From assembly GCA_036924285.1 (NCBI GenBank), contig JAYKYS010000009.1, positions 24,222,001 through 24,286,000 of the forward strand: DNA of 64,000 nucleotides, given 5' to 3'. The notes beneath the pieces were generated by a model. The model had not been told where the DNA came from. It made no database searches and saw only the letters and a program-made list of their open reading frames with translations. The stretch comes from Asterella californica (Eukaryota; Streptophyta; Marchantiopsida; Marchantiales; Aytoniaceae). Position numbers and translations under genes: made by a program. Positions 10,217-22,171 of this stretch are shown here, piece by piece; within the stretch, counting starts at the first letter, position 1, and each line of letters begins with the position of its first letter.

Positions 10217-12366
10217 CTAATGTGCTTCTGCTTCAAAAGACGGAAGCGTCTTCTGGGAAGCTAGGTCAACTTGTGCTTCCTCGCTCTTCTGAGGCACTAG
10301 TTCGACACTAGGAGCCATGGTGACCTCATACGGGTCCGGAGAAGTCGCTTTCTCCACTCGGAATACCTGGGAAGATGGTTCTTCTTCTTGTCTTCCAGAA
10401 GACATCTTGTCTTCCGGGGCTTCTTCTGGGGTCTTCTCGGCTTCCAACGCTGTCACTACCAAGTGGACAGCGAGGTCGAACTCCTCCTTCTCCATGTCGG
10501 CACCGATCGATGGTACTAGAGCTTGGGAAGATGTAGTTACCGGTGGCGGAGTCGAGGGAAGACCATAGAGTGTCTTCATCCCCTCTATCTGCTTATCCAA
10601 GTACCAGAACATACTCTCCTTGCACTCTACCAACATCGTCTTGGACTCATCGTCCCACTCTCTAGCCAAGGTAAGCAACTTCATACCCGCGGTGAAGTTG
10701 AACTTCTTCCGAAGCGTTTCCACTGACTGTGCTAGCATCTCCTACGCACGAGCTTCCGCTGCTTCTCGCTGCATCTTCTCGACTGCAACTCGCGCTTCTG
10801 CGGCTTCCTGCTGCGTCTTCCATCTAGTCTTCTCCTCTGCGAGGGCGGTGATCTTCCCCCGCACTCGGAGAACCTCTTGGTCGCGCTGCTGTAAACGCGC
10901 CTGCAACTCCTGGTTGCTCTTCTTCAGTTGGGTCAGCTCCTTGGCAGAAGCGGCTGCTTCCGTCTTGTACCTCGCTGCGAGCTTCTCCGTGGTGCGGAGA
11001 CTAGCTTCCAGCGCTTCTGCCATCTTCTGGCCTTCTTTTTGATGCATCAGGGTGCGCAGACCGAATCCAGGCTGTAAGGACTTCTCCTGTACCTTCGCTC
11101 TCTTCTCGATTAACTCCATAGTTGGCTGGATCTCTGAGCGGAAGAAGGCACTGAACTCCTCCAGTTTTCTTCTTGCGGAAGACAGACTCATCCCCACGAT
11201 TCGCTCGGAGGTATCGACCTTGTCTTCCAGAGGCAAGGATGCCTCTTCCACCACTATGATCTTCTGCTTCTGCGCACGGGAAGAAGCTACTCTTCTCATC
11301 TTCCGAGGTGGAAGATCTCTCCCCATGGCAGAAGCGGTCCTCTTTACTACGCTTCCTCGCATCGCAGTAGGAGTATCCATCCATCCTTCGTCTTCTGGAG
11401 TCTTCGGAAGACTCCTTGGTGTGGCAGAAGCAGTCTTCTACTCCAGTCGGGTACTCAACGGCTCTTCTTGCGAGTCAGACTCTGATCCCGAATGAATGAG
11501 GGAGGTGGTCTTCCTAAGCACACTTCTAGGACCCATCTTCCTCGGAGGCGTGGCGTCTTCTGACCCACTGGAGTCGTCTTTCCTCATCAGAAGCGTCTTC
11601 TGATGAGTGTCGGGTCTCAACTGCGGCATCAGAGTGAGAGGGGAGTCATAGTTGTTGCTCGGTCGTCTTCTTCCGAGGTCTCCTCCTTCGTCTCATGCTG
11701 CTCTGTTGGCCCATACTTCACCAATTGATCTCTGGTCAGATCTCCCTTAGCCACGTACAGGTAGCAGAGAAAAGGTGTCAAGTGTCCTCCTGCCGGGGTG
11801 CCTAAGTACTCTAGCTCCGTCTGTACATACGCGTGGAAGAATGCGCCCAAGTTGACATTCTCTCTAGCACACACGGCTTCCAGGAACTCCACGTCCTGAT
11901 CTCCTGGGTACCTCGTCTTCTGCGCTTTCCCCTTGGGAAAGAGATGCAGAAACAGTTTCGCCAGAAGTTGCTTCTTCGGCTCCCGATAAGATTCTATCTT
12001 CCATCCGTTCCTTCCCTGTCGGTCTTCTCGGAAGAGACAGATTGTGCTCCCGGGTATGTGCCACTCACTCGAGATTCTGGGTAAGATCTTCTTCTCGAGC
12101 CAATAACCTCGGTCCTCGGATTCTGACCTGTGGAAGGCCCTGCGCCACCAATCTTCAGTCCAGGAAGATGGTCTTCCTCGAGCTACTCTTGCCTTTGCAG
12201 GTACACGGTTGTGAGGTGGTAAAGCTGCCCAAACCTCCTCCAGAAGACCCTGGTCGGCGAGGTTCCAATCCCACAGGAAGAAGTCGAGACCCAACTCCTT
12301 GAGGAAGGGTTTGGCCTCGACCAACTCTGTTGCGGGTAACACCAACCCTCGAGGATGCATCGACAT
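10217..12366 (-). CDS. ORF1, LTR-embedded protein of X (fullest copy)
   Basis: Protein of unknown function lying wholly inside an LTR. ORF1a (12366-11629, 245 aa) starts MSMHPRGLVLP and has a compact head with VEAKPFLKELGLDFFLWDW, a middle rich in Trp/Arg (SSWTEDWW) and an end domain (NLGAFFHAYVQTELEYLG). ORF1b follows in another frame, starting at an ATG that overlaps the ORF1a stop (TGATG, 11627-11631). It has a Ser/Lys-rich linker, then a coiled coil (about 11200-10750; QLKKSNQELQARLQQRDQ) and an acidic C-terminus. Two in-frame TAG stops (near 11438 and 10742) read as former Trp and Gln; X2 has CAG at the second. The end is truncated at about 10226. The head loosely resembles accessory proteins of plant Athila/Tat elements; this is inference. 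Confidence 0.6.
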
Positions 12367-14227
12367 ACTTGAAAATCTGTTGCACTAAACCACACGCACT
12401 TACTGTGAGCCGAAGGCTCCGTCCTTCCCGAGTGCCCACAGTCTAGCTTCTACTTCTCAGAAGATGAAACTAGTTTTCCCAAAGACAGCTACTCCGTCTT
12501 CTGGGATTCTAACAGTGCTTCCTAGATAGCTCTCGTCTTCCGAGCTGTATCTAAACAATCCTAACTAAGCAAGGCCTCGCATGGATTCCTCAGAAGACAA
12601 CCCACCTTGCATTACATCCTACTTCCTATCAGAAGATGGAAAATATGCGAGAAGCAAAGCGTATGACAAGTTCCAGAAGATGTTTGCGGCTCTTACGGTG
12701 ATAGTGGCCACTGGGAAGACCCCCGAGACAGCTTCCGATTAAGTAACGTTCTCGGAAGACCTCCCGCAGTCAGGCTTCCCTTCGGAAACCTGTCTTCAGC
12801 TTCCGACTCGCAATCTAACCTCACAACAGACACGAAACATTCATACTCTGTTCTTTCGACCCCTGTCTCTCATACACACTCAGAAGAAGCTTGCTGCATG
12901 ATGAGAAGACATGACCCTCGATCATTCTCTCCAGATTCTGCCAGCAAGACTTCTCACGACTCTCCCCTAAGTTCGAGAAGAAGAAGGAATAGGCTGCTAT
13001 GGATCAGACAGAAGAGATCCGTAACGGACCCTCACGTCTTCTCGCACATTCTGCCAGTCTTTCCAATCTTCTAGTCTCTCTAGAAAGATGTGGATTTGAG
13101 AAGCTTGGAAGACCGGAAGGCACAGATCTAGTTCCCGACTTCCAACTTCTCAAAATAACAAAACAACTCACCAAACCACTCGGGATTCGTACCAAACCTC
13201 TCTTAACACCAAAGCAAAGCAAATCCACTCTTGATACGAATTGTATACAGTCGTCTTCCGAAGACAGTCAGATTTTCGAAGCGTCTTCCGAAGATGTTTA
13301 GATCTTCTGAAGCGTCTTCTGTTCAAGGTTTCGGGAGTAGAGGGGTGGTAGGGTAGAGAAATTGGTAACTGGGATCTCTAATTTGAGGACGATGGGCAGG
13401 GAAGCTCGAATTGAACTCGAGAAGAAGCAAGAAGATGTCTGACGGAAATTGGGCAGCGCTTCCGCACCCAATGTCACAAAGGAAAAACCGAGGTGGGAGA
13501 ATCGATCGATCGGGTTGCCTGCAAACAACCGGGGAAGCGCGGGGGATACCAAACAAAAGGCGAGAAGCGATGGGAAGGGAAGAGAACATGGGAAGAACCT
13601 CAAACTATATTTTGTCTGCTTCTCGAGCTGTCTTCGATCTTCCGCGCGCTTCCGGCTCTGATTCCAGTTCCAATGCGACCCCACAAAGCTGCTTCCGCCG
13701 TCAGCTCCTTACTACGTCTCAATCGATCTAGACTTTCACCTTTGATTCCACTCAGCCGTCCTCCAATGTCTACTTCTGGGAGCTCATAGAAGACTCCTTC
13801 AGCTTGATACGCTTCTGCTCTCAGTAATTCGACCTCGCCTTCCTTCTAGCTTTGAGTCAATCCTGACCTCACTCAATTTCACCTCGCTGCCTTCCTTACT
13901 CAAATCAATCACCCGTGAATCGATCTTCTAACCAAAACGCGCCCTCGCTGCGGGAAGCTGAAAATGTGCTAATGCGCTTCCTGCGCATCTTCTCCGCAAT
14001 TAGGGGTTTCGACCTTCCTGACCTACTTGACCTACCTAACCTACTTGGTGTTGCCGGGTAGGTGCACCTACTCCTTACGTGGTGAAGGTTCCGCGGTTGC
14101 CGTCTTCCGGAAGATACGTGTCTTGCGTCTTCTGCCGTCTTTTGTCTTCGGAAGATACAACCGAGAAGACGCTTCTCGGAAGACAGTCGTCTTCCGAAGA
14201 AGTTGACTTCTTATTACGAAAAAGGAT

Positions 14228-14267
14228 CGTAAGATCATCTTCCTTCTAAGGAAGCCGTAATCTTACG
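14228..14267. repeat. Conserved hairpin in X LTR (X1 3' copy)
   Basis: CGTAAGAT and AATCTTACG form the outer stem and CTTCC/GGAAG the inner stem, about 80-120 bases from the LTR start. The same structure is present in the other X LTRs at 28061-28099, 53893-53932 and 60595-60634. Confidence 0.6.
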
Positions 14268-14348
14268 TAACAAAGCTTCTTCAGTTATACAAACAAGTAA
14301 TTAATCTTAAAAATTTCAAAAATTCGTCTGTAAATTGTGGACACCACA

Positions 14349-14361
14349 TAAGCCCACCCTC
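14349..14361 (-). other. Polypurine tract of X1
   Basis: GAGGGTGGGCTTA on the minus strand abuts the start of the 3' LTR. It corresponds to GAGGGTGGGCGTA at the same place in X2 (60721-60733). Such tracts prime second-strand synthesis. Confidence 0.7.
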
Positions 14362-14405
14362 ACATGTTTGCGTCCCCGCAAACATCAGTGCCTCAGCACT
14401 TGTAT

Positions 14406-15207
14406 TCACGTCCAGTACTTCTTGACACGCCACTCATTTACACGAGTGGTCATCAACGTACCATCTAACTCTTCCAACTGCAAGGAGCCATTGGTGAAGA
14501 CCTCCAAGACGCGGTAAGGGCCCATCCAGCGAAGATGAAGTTTCCCAGGGAACTTAAGATGCAGATTGTCATAGAGAAGAACCAAGTCCCCATCTGTGAC
14601 GGTCACCTTCTTCAGCTTGCCATCATAGTTGACCTTACGTTGCGCTTGTACTTCGTACGTCTTCTTCAAAGCTGCATTCCTGTCTTCTTCGAACTCTACA
14701 AAGTTCAGAAGACGCTGCTCCTAGCTTTCCTCTTCTTCCATGCGTTCGGTTACGGCTAACCTGTAAGTAGGGACCTCTAACTCGATGGACACAATAGATG
14801 TCATGTCATAAGTTAGGTAGAAGGGTGTCTTCTGGGTCGTGACTTTGGGTGAAATCCTGAAAGCCCATAACACAGATGGCAATTTTGTGTCCTAATCATA
14901 TGCATGGTTAACAGTTACCTTATTCAGGATATTACATAAAAGACCATTCGACTTTTCTGTCAGTCCGTTAGCTTTCGGGTTGTACGGCGTCGTCTTCCGA
15001 TGCTTTATCTTGAAGTATTGGGTCAGGAGAGAAATAGTCTCATTTAAGAAATGAGTACCCTTATCTGATACCAATTCCAGCGGACATCCGTATCGAGTGA
15101 TAATGTTGTGCCAGAGGAACCTGACTACCACTGCGGCGTCGTTCTTCCTTGTGGCTTCGCCTTCCACCATCTTGGTAGCATAGTCGATAGCTATCAAAAT
15201 ATATCGT
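14406..15207 (-). pseudogene. X1 integrase, C-terminal two thirds
   Basis: Continues the integrase of X1 after the C insertion. It contains DYATKMVEGEATRKN, the second catalytic Asp in ELVSDKGTHF (about 15065) and the Glu in NGLTEKSNGLL (about 14955). The C-terminal domain has RKVNYDGKLKKVTV and LRWMGPYRVLEVFTNGSL (about 14600-14480). Stops and small gaps occur between 14892 and 14670. Sequence and order match X2 60784-61560. Confidence 0.75.
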
Positions 15208-16580
15208 TGTCGGAGTGTGATCCGTCTATCTAGGAAAGCGCCGGGCTTCTGACTGTGGTTGTTTACTCAAGAGTTTGGCTTTCAGGTCACAACAGGGGCT
15301 GTAAACACTCACACAGGTGTGTAGGATCCTCTAATATGCTCAAAAGGCGAAATTTAGGTCTAACTAGCAGTAATAGGTTTAGACGGTGAACTTTGACACA
15401 CAAAGAGAGGAAAACTATGAAGGTTTAGACTTCTAAACTTCCCCTATATGTAAATGAGGTACTACTGAACAGACACACGAAGTTTCAGCCTGAGATTGAA
15501 TTCTAGCACCGAGATGTTGACAGAAAAGTTCTGAGTAAGAGAATTATGGCAATTTCTGGTACCTAGACAGCTATTCTGACCTAGAACAGAAGTTTGGCTC
15601 GATGAATTTCAAATATTCTCACAGTATTTGAAGTCTACAGGGTGCTGAACATCCCTGTGAAGTTGGGACTCCTGAATGTACACAGAACTCCAGATCTCCT
15701 CCTCTGAAGTCGCTGCTCTAGATTAAGAGCTTTTCAGACCCCCTCAGCTTCAGAGGCCGCCCTGAATTACTCCGTTACTCAATCGATATGAAACTTTTTA
15801 GGAAATCATAGCCCTGCTGGCAGAGAACGCAACCACGAAGTTTTGAAGCGATTTCCTCAATTCTGCTGCAAGTGACACTGAAAACCCCAAAATCAACAAA
15901 AGTGATACAGTTTTGGCATAATCCGAACTTCAATTGGGCATAACTTTGTCTTTATTGCCTCAAATCGATCGAAAATTTCACTGACAGTGCTTGGCTCAAC
16001 GAGCTCTATCTCCCTGTGCTCTCAGATTTCGAAGATACCTCACCAAATGCCCGAACTCCACTCTAGAGCTCTGTTTCTAAACTTAGAGTTTTACAAAAGA
16101 CAAAAATGGACCAATGGGAGTTCATAGCTCCACTTGACTGTCCTTTTGTGCCTTAAACTACCTGGTAACTTATCTACACTCATAGGCTACCACGTCAAGC
16201 CACCTAGAGTGCCAGCGTAAAACTTAAACTACCTAAAATGACACATAGCCCCGAAAAATAACTTAAATTAACTACAAAGCGTGCATGGGCGACAAGTAAG
16301 TACAACCCATGAGCTCAAACCCCTATCAGCATGGAAACCCTAAGTTATGTACATTGAACGTCATAGACAAGTAAGAAGTCACTTGCACAAACACACAAAT
16401 GCTTGAACAAGATAACTAACATACTATCAGCCTACTAGGACTCAAAATAGTGTTTACACCGTATGCAAAGGTGTCAAACATATACATAAAGGACTAGAAG
16501 TAATATGAGCTAACTTCTAGAACTACCAAACCTAAGCGTCGGAGTAGAAGTCAAGCATGTAGCCGCCAAGTAGCGCGACA
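15208..16580 (-). repeat. Element C 3' LTR
   Basis: It runs on the minus strand from TGTCGCGCTACTTGG (16580) to CTCCGACA (15208), 1373 bases. Only the part 16106-16580 is repeated in the 5' LTR of the element, and related DNA recurs at 30453-30925. No gene is visible in it. Confidence 0.75.
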
Positions 16581-16597
16581 TCCACCCCCTCTGAACC
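16581..16597 (-). other. Polypurine tract of element C
   Basis: CAGAGGGGGTGGA on the minus strand stands immediately before the LTR start TGTCGCGC. The C-like element near 1416-1430 has a similar tract. Confidence 0.65.
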
Positions 16598-16626
16598 TGC
16601 ACATCCTCCGGTATGTGCCATCCAGA

Positions 16627-19600
16627 TCAAGACTCTTCAACTTCGGCTTCAAACTCATCTTCAACATGCATTGAGTCTTCAGCTTCGTCCTCTGTAAACT
16701 CTGCAACGTTCTGGTTCTCCCCTCTCCTCCTAAAGAGCTTGATTCTCTTTCCTGCGATTGGTATCTTGAGCACTGCACCATCTAACTCTCTCAAAGAGTA
16801 TGTGGCATTATCATAAAGTTCTAACACCATATAAGGTCTGAATCATCTCTTGGAAAACTTTCTGATAGCGCTATGCTGATTATCAAGACTACTATCATAG
16901 ACTAACACCCAATCACCTTCCTTAACTGGTTTGGGTCGTAATCTATGCGTTCTATCAAATCTGCCTTTGTTTCTCTCTCTAGCAGTCTTTAACCTTTCCA
17001 CAGCTTTGGCAACATCTTCAGGTCTTCGTTCTAACTGCTGGATTCTTAATGCAAGAAGATCCTCCGTACTTCTACCATCTTCTCATGACAAAACATTGCA
17101 AGTAGGCACAACCTCCTCAATCGGCATCACAGGTTTTTGCCCTAGTATCAACTCTGCTGGCATGTAACCTGTAACAGTACTATGAGTTGTACGATCTGCC
17201 CACAAAGCAAATGGTAGTAGTCTAGGCCATTCACGGATCTTACCCTTGCAAGCTTTTACCAAAGCTTTGATGATTGACGGATGACCTCTTTTGCTCTTGC
17301 CATTCTCTTCAAGATTGTAAGCAGTGGTTAACGCCAACTTGATTCCCAATCGCTTGAAGAACTCAACTGCTTCTTGTGCATCCAGCTCACCCCTATCTGC
17401 AGTGATCTTTCCCACACACCCATACCTACAAATAACATCTTCAAGTAGAAAGCGGCAGACACTAGCAGTGGTCTTCGTCCTCAGAGCACGGCCTTCGACT
17501 TGGTTAGATATATCTTCTCTAGCCAAGACTAGATACCTCATTTGTCCAAGTCCAAATGGCATAGGTACCAAATCAACTACCCATTTATAATGAATGGCTA
17601 AAGGATAAGTAGGATGCAATCCATCACGATAACGTACGTTGGAATACATCTGGCAAGGTATACAAGACGAAACAAACTGTACTACATCCTTATACATACC
17701 CTTCCACCAATACTTCTCCTTCATCTTGGCAAATGTAGCCCAAACTCCTCTATGACCGGCCCATAGACTCTCATGGAACTCCTTGATCAGATTCTGCTGC
17801 AATTCCAAGTCACATACCACCCGTTGCGGTATACCTCCTTGTAGCTTAGAGCGCTTCCATAGATGTCCTCCATGTAAAAAGTAACCATAAGCTATTCTAC
17901 GGATCCTCTTGAAATCTGCATCAGACCAGCCTTCTTGCCTTTCCAGTGAACTCAAATAGCGCCCAAGATCCAACCACTCGCCATCATACACAGTTTTCTC
18001 AAAAAACTCCAACGGAGCTGCAAAATAGCTTCTATTTCTTCTAGCAAGAGCACTAGAATAGAACTCTGTTCCCACATCCTCCTGATCATCTATCATTTCT
18101 TTCTCATCGTAATACCTAGCCCTTGATAACATATGAACCACAGGATTGTCCTTCCCTGCAATATGTCTAAACTCTGGGTTCAAGGACTTGATATATGCTA
18201 TCCACCTCAACATAGCAATATCTGGAGTTGTACAGCTAGTGATCATTCCCAAGAGAGGTAAACAATCTGTCTCCACAACCACAGGTGCTCCTATCAAGTA
18301 TTCCTTATCACTCTTCATCGCAGTAACTACTCCCCATAGCTCTCTCTTGACTTGAGGGTAGTCTCTCTGCCGTGAATTAACACCTTAGCTCCAAAGGACA
18401 CCACATATCTATTTCCATCCTCATCGTCTTGTCCTACAGCCCATCCAATGCCAATAGGACTAGTATCAACAGTAAGGATAAAAGATCTGCCCAACTCATA
18501 TGTTACCTTTCGTAGAGTTGGTGGTGAAGCCAAAAGATCCTTCAACTTCCTCATAGACTCGCTTTGCTCCTCTTGCCACTGAAATCTTTGCCCCTTCCTC
18601 AGCAGCTTGTACAACGGATATGCTACATGTGCAAAGTGTGGAATCCATATATGATAAAACACACATGCATCTAGAAACCTTCGCAACTCGGTAATCGATC
18701 CACACGTCTCCTTCATTCTTCGAATGGCATCAACCTTGTTTGGACAAGGTTTCTGACCATAAGATCCACATAGGTGCCCCACAATCAACACCTCTTGTTC
18801 TCCAAATACAGACTTTGCTCCTGATAAAGTCAAATGAACCTCCTCCAGTCGACTCAATATCTTATCGCAGTCAACTATATGATCTGCAACAAACTTACGG
18901 CACCCCCTCTGATCCATTACCTCATTCTTCTCCTCCTCAGCACATCCTTTGATCGGCACATCATCAAGGAATGGCATAGTTTTTTCAGGAATGAAGTCCC
19001 TCAAAACTTTGTTCATGCCATTCATCATATGTGCTACAGAATTGGTAGCACCTTGCGGCAAGGTGCACATCCTTAGTAACCCCAAAGGTGTCCTCATTGT
19101 AGTCAAGTCTCTACTCTCAGAGGACAACTGAAACTGATCATAACCTGAATATAAGTCTCTCATTGAATAGATAGCACGACCAGCAAAAGCCTCTGCAAAC
19201 TCGTCTACAATAGGTCCTATACCCATATTCCTGATAGTCACCTTGTTAACTGGCTGCATATCTTGAACGAATCTCAAAGCTCCACTCTTCTTTGGAACAG
19301 TGAACCATCTGCTAGAATAGGGAGCTATAGATGGTTCCAAGATACCCATCCTAATCCTCTCATTGAGCAAGTCAATCAGCTTTGGTAGATGAGCTCTAGG
19401 TATAGGGATAGGACGTAGATTCCAAGGCACATACGGTATAGTAAAGATTACCATAGGTGCAACTACACTTGGATCTACACATCTTACTTCATGTGACTCA
19501 AACGCAAATGCCTTACCATGCCTAGATAGCATCTCCTTGAAGCTCTTCTTCTCTTGCTCGATAAGAAATCCATCACCTCCAATCCTCAGCTCCTTCAGTG

Positions 19601-20404
19601 TTGTTTCTGTGAACTGGTGCCCAATTCTTCTCGGTCCTCTGAGCGTCGGTTCTCGTGCAGCTTGCTCCATCTTCTGATTGTAATCGAGTGGTAAAGGCAA
19701 AGCCACTGGTTTGACTTTCTTCGCCACTGACTTGTACTTGGTCTCCACATACACCTCTTGTCGATCTATAAACTTATCAATTACATCATAAAGCTCCTTG
19801 GAGCTCACTCTCACCACTCTATCTACATCATCTATAGAACTTTCTACTATAGATTTCAACTCCTCTATAGTATCTACCAAATACTGCTCTTCAAACACTC
19901 CAGATATGTATTCATCTCTGGCTAACTCTCCACTATCTCTCAAAGACTGTTGTATATACTTCACATGTTGCCTCTCAAACCTCTTCAGATTCTCAACCTT
20001 CTTATAACACATTGATCCATATGACGTCAATCCTAAGAAGCTAGTGGATAAAGCTTCCTGCTCTACTGGATCAGGCGAGAATCCTATCTCTACTGTACCG
20101 TTGAAGTCTCGCTCTTCAATGGTACTCTGCCAAAACCCCTAGACTCTCTAAACTCCTGAGTAATCTTAGGTAGTGGACGGTCTCTCAAGCTATCACGATT
20201 CCTCTTATGTTCTGCAACAACGGTCAAAAATTGAACAGCTCTTTTGCCGTCTCTACTACGTATCCTAGCATAGGCTGAACCATCATCCATAACTCGTGTC
20301 TCCATTCTAACAGCAGTAATGTAAGGCTGTCCTAGAATGATAGGATAGGTTGACATGTCTTGCACAAAGAAATTCTAAACATCACTAATGTCACCCACAG
20401 TTAC
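16627..20404 (-). pseudogene. Element C pol (protease, RT, RNase H, integrase)
   Basis: Nearly complete pol. Protease C-terminus: STYPIILGQPYITAVRMETR (about 20345). RT: PVNKVTIRNMGIGP, DLYSGYDQFQL and catalytic FLDDVPIKG (about 18960). RNase H: ILTVDTSPIGIGWAVG (about 18455), then TAMKSDKEYLIG. Integrase: zinc-binding His/His/Cys/Cys (HESLWAGHRG, CIPCQ), ITADRGELD with the second Asp (about 17400). At the catalytic Glu position the reading is NGKSKRGH, i.e. Lys replaces Glu, explainable by one G-to-A change. The tail has IAGKRIKLFRRRGENQN and an acidic end. Frames change near 20040-20090 and near 18370; TGA stops lie near 17083 and 16840, the latter at a Trp. The frame stays open for 567 and 411 codons. 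Confidence 0.8.
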
Positions 20405-20872
20405 ATGGACCAATGGGAGTTCATAGCTCCACTTGACTGTCCTTTTGTGCCTTAAACTACCTGGTAACTTATCTACACTCATAGGCTACCACGTCAAGCT
20501 CCCTAGAGTGCCAGCGTAAAACTTAAACTACCTAAAATGACACATAGCCCCGAAAAATAACTTAAATTAGCTACAAAGCGTGCATGGGCGACAAGTAAGT
20601 ACAACCCATGAGCTCAAACCCCTATCAGCATGAAAGTTATGTACATTGAACGTCATAGACAAGTAAGAAGTCACTTGCACAAGCACACAAATGCTTGAAC
20701 AAGATAACTAACATACTATCAGCCTACTAGGACTCAAAATAGTGTTAACACCGTATGCAAAGGTGTCAAACATATACATAAAGGACTAGAAGTAATATGA
20801 GCTAACTTCTAGAACTACCAAACCTAAGCGTCGGAGTAGAAGTCAAGCATGTAGCCGCCAAGTAGCGCGACA
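20405..20872 (-). repeat. Element C 5' LTR, truncated
   Basis: Close copy of 16106-16580. Its inner end (ATGGACCAATGGG on the plus strand) joins protease sequence directly, so the rest of the LTR, the primer-binding site and gag were lost in one deletion. Confidence 0.75.
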
Positions 20873-22171
20873 CCGTGCTCGTGTTCTTCTAGCCACCGGA
20901 GCGATAGGCCCAACAAAGTCGATTCCCCACTTTTCAAAAAGAGCAAGCGAAGAATGGGAGTAAGAGGCCACCTAGTAGTAGCTGTTGGTCTTCCCATCCT
21001 CTGGCACGCATCACATTTCCTGATCTCCTGAAAAATATCTTTGTACATGGTCGGCCATCAGTAACCAGCGTCCAACATCTTCTTCACTGTGATCTTCAGC
21101 CCGTAGTGACCCCCAACATCTTCGTAGTGAATACCCGTGATCACTGGCTTAATCTCTGAAGGTTCAAGGCATCTCCTTAGCTTCTCGTCATGTCCCTTCC
21201 TAAACATGATACCTTGGAAGATGACGTAAGGACCTGTCTTGTGTAAGAAGACAGCCTTTTGCTCTGCATCCAATCCCTCGGGATACTGTTGGTCTTCCAA
21301 AAACTTCCTCAAGTCCTTGAAGCTTGAAGATCGATTCTTCTGTGGAAGTCGCAAAGACTGGATCAGAAGATCTAGTCTTGTCTTCTGGGAAGCAGGCGGT
21401 ACGCCCCCCCTCAGATGAAAGTGTCTCTGCGAAAACTGAAAACAGCTTTTCATCAGGGAACTCGTCTTCCACTTCATCTTCTCGTCGTTCCGTCTCCAAT
21501 CTGGATAGGTAGCCAGCATTAACATGCTGTCTTCCAGGCCTGTACTCAACTGTGTAAGTAAATTCCTGGAGTAGAAGAATCCACCTAGCTATCCTACCAG
21601 ACAAATCTGCTTTCTTCACAAGATGTTTCAAAGAAAAATGATCCACATAGAAGACAAACGGGTTGGCTAGAAGATAGTGCCTAAACTTCTACAGGAGTAA
21701 ATCATGCCGGGACACTCCCTTTCAGTTGTAGAGTACTTCTTCTCTGCATCACTGAGTTGTCTTTCCGCATAGTAGATGGGATAATCCTTCTTCTTCTCAT
21801 CTTTCTGACTCAATACCACCCCTATGTCGAAAGCAGAAACATCCACATAAATATAGAAGACTCTCTCCCAATCAGGTGGTCTTAGGACAGGGGATTCCGA
21901 CAGAAGCCTTTTCTTTTCTTCGAATGTTTCCTGCTGCTCAAAAGACCAAATGTAAGGTTCGTCCTTCTTCAACAACTTGGTAAGTCTTCATGCTACCTCT
22001 ATGTATCTGTCAATAAACCTCCTGTAGTATCCTACGTTGCCCAAGAAGCTTCTCAACTGAGTCAGGTTAGCAGGTGGGTGAAGTTTCATGATGACTTCTA
22101 CCTTAGCACAGTCGACTTCTATACCTCTTCCAGAAATCCTATGTTCTAGCAAAATTCCCTCTGACATACCA
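20873..22171 (-). pseudogene. X1 pol: RT C-terminus, RNase H, integrase N-terminus
   Basis: It begins at the deletion junction with MSEGILLEHRISGRGIEV (about 22165) and continues through QLRSFLGNVGYYRRF. RNase H has IYVDVSAFDIGVVLS (about 21845) and FSLKHLVKKADLSGRIARW. The integrase zinc-binding region has HYEDVGGHYGLK and KCDACQRMG (about 21120-20985). It stops at the C insertion. Frame breaks lie near 21660, 21340 (extra bases relative to X2) and 21050. The equivalent part of X2 is one open frame, so the damage here is recent relative to the family. Confidence 0.75.

Larger units (their letters stand above)
8870..14348 (-). repeat. X1 3' LTR (about 5.5 kb) with embedded ORF1
   Basis: In minus orientation it begins TGTGGTGTCCACAATTTA at 14348, straight after the polypurine tract of pol, and ends CGACACTACA at 8870. 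The ends form an imperfect inverted repeat (TGTGGTGTC/TGTAGTGTC). Three zones are seen: an upstream ~1.9-kb zone (14348 to about 12430), ORF1 (12366-10217), and a ~1.35-kb terminal zone (about 10226-8870). The terminal zone includes a (CT)n run near 9272-9293 and GATATCGTTCCCACAG near the end. Against X2 it lacks the end of ORF1 and the following ~300 bases (junction near 10226). Confidence 0.85.
15208..20872 (-). mobile_element. Element C: gypsy element nested in X1 integrase
   Basis: Inserted within the X1 integrase codons for RARYILIA. Plus-strand ends are TGTCGGAG (15208) and CGCGACA (20872), an inverted repeat TGTCG/CGACA. The flanks are TCGT (15204-15207) and CCGT (20873-20876), a target duplication with one change. 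X2 shows the empty site (about 61560-61570). Inside, on the minus strand, are a truncated 5' LTR (20872-20405), protease, RT, RNase H, integrase, polypurine tract and a 3' LTR. Primer-binding site and gag are absent: the 5' LTR joins protease coding sequence directly at 20404/20405. Confidence 0.85.

Noticed and set aside
8870..10226. Terminal zone as a separate solo LTR of its own family
   Set aside because: Its left end pairs with the far end at 28186 through the ATGAT duplication, and no duplication flanks the zone alone. All well-preserved copies fit as the end of the long X LTR.
12155..12439. Reading frame sharing CTCKGKSSSRKTIFLD with frames at 25968-26252 and 55725-56009
   Set aside because: It lies on the same strand as ORF1a in another frame and is conserved only because the DNA is; ORF1a has the consistent start, domain pattern and counterpart in K.
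13298..13789. Several overlapping frames of 70-130 codons in the upstream LTR zone, repeated at 27115-27607, 54461-54955 and 59872-60378
   Set aside because: They occur on both strands, share no consistent start, and break at different places in the copies; low-complexity GAAG/CTTC DNA keeps frames open by chance.
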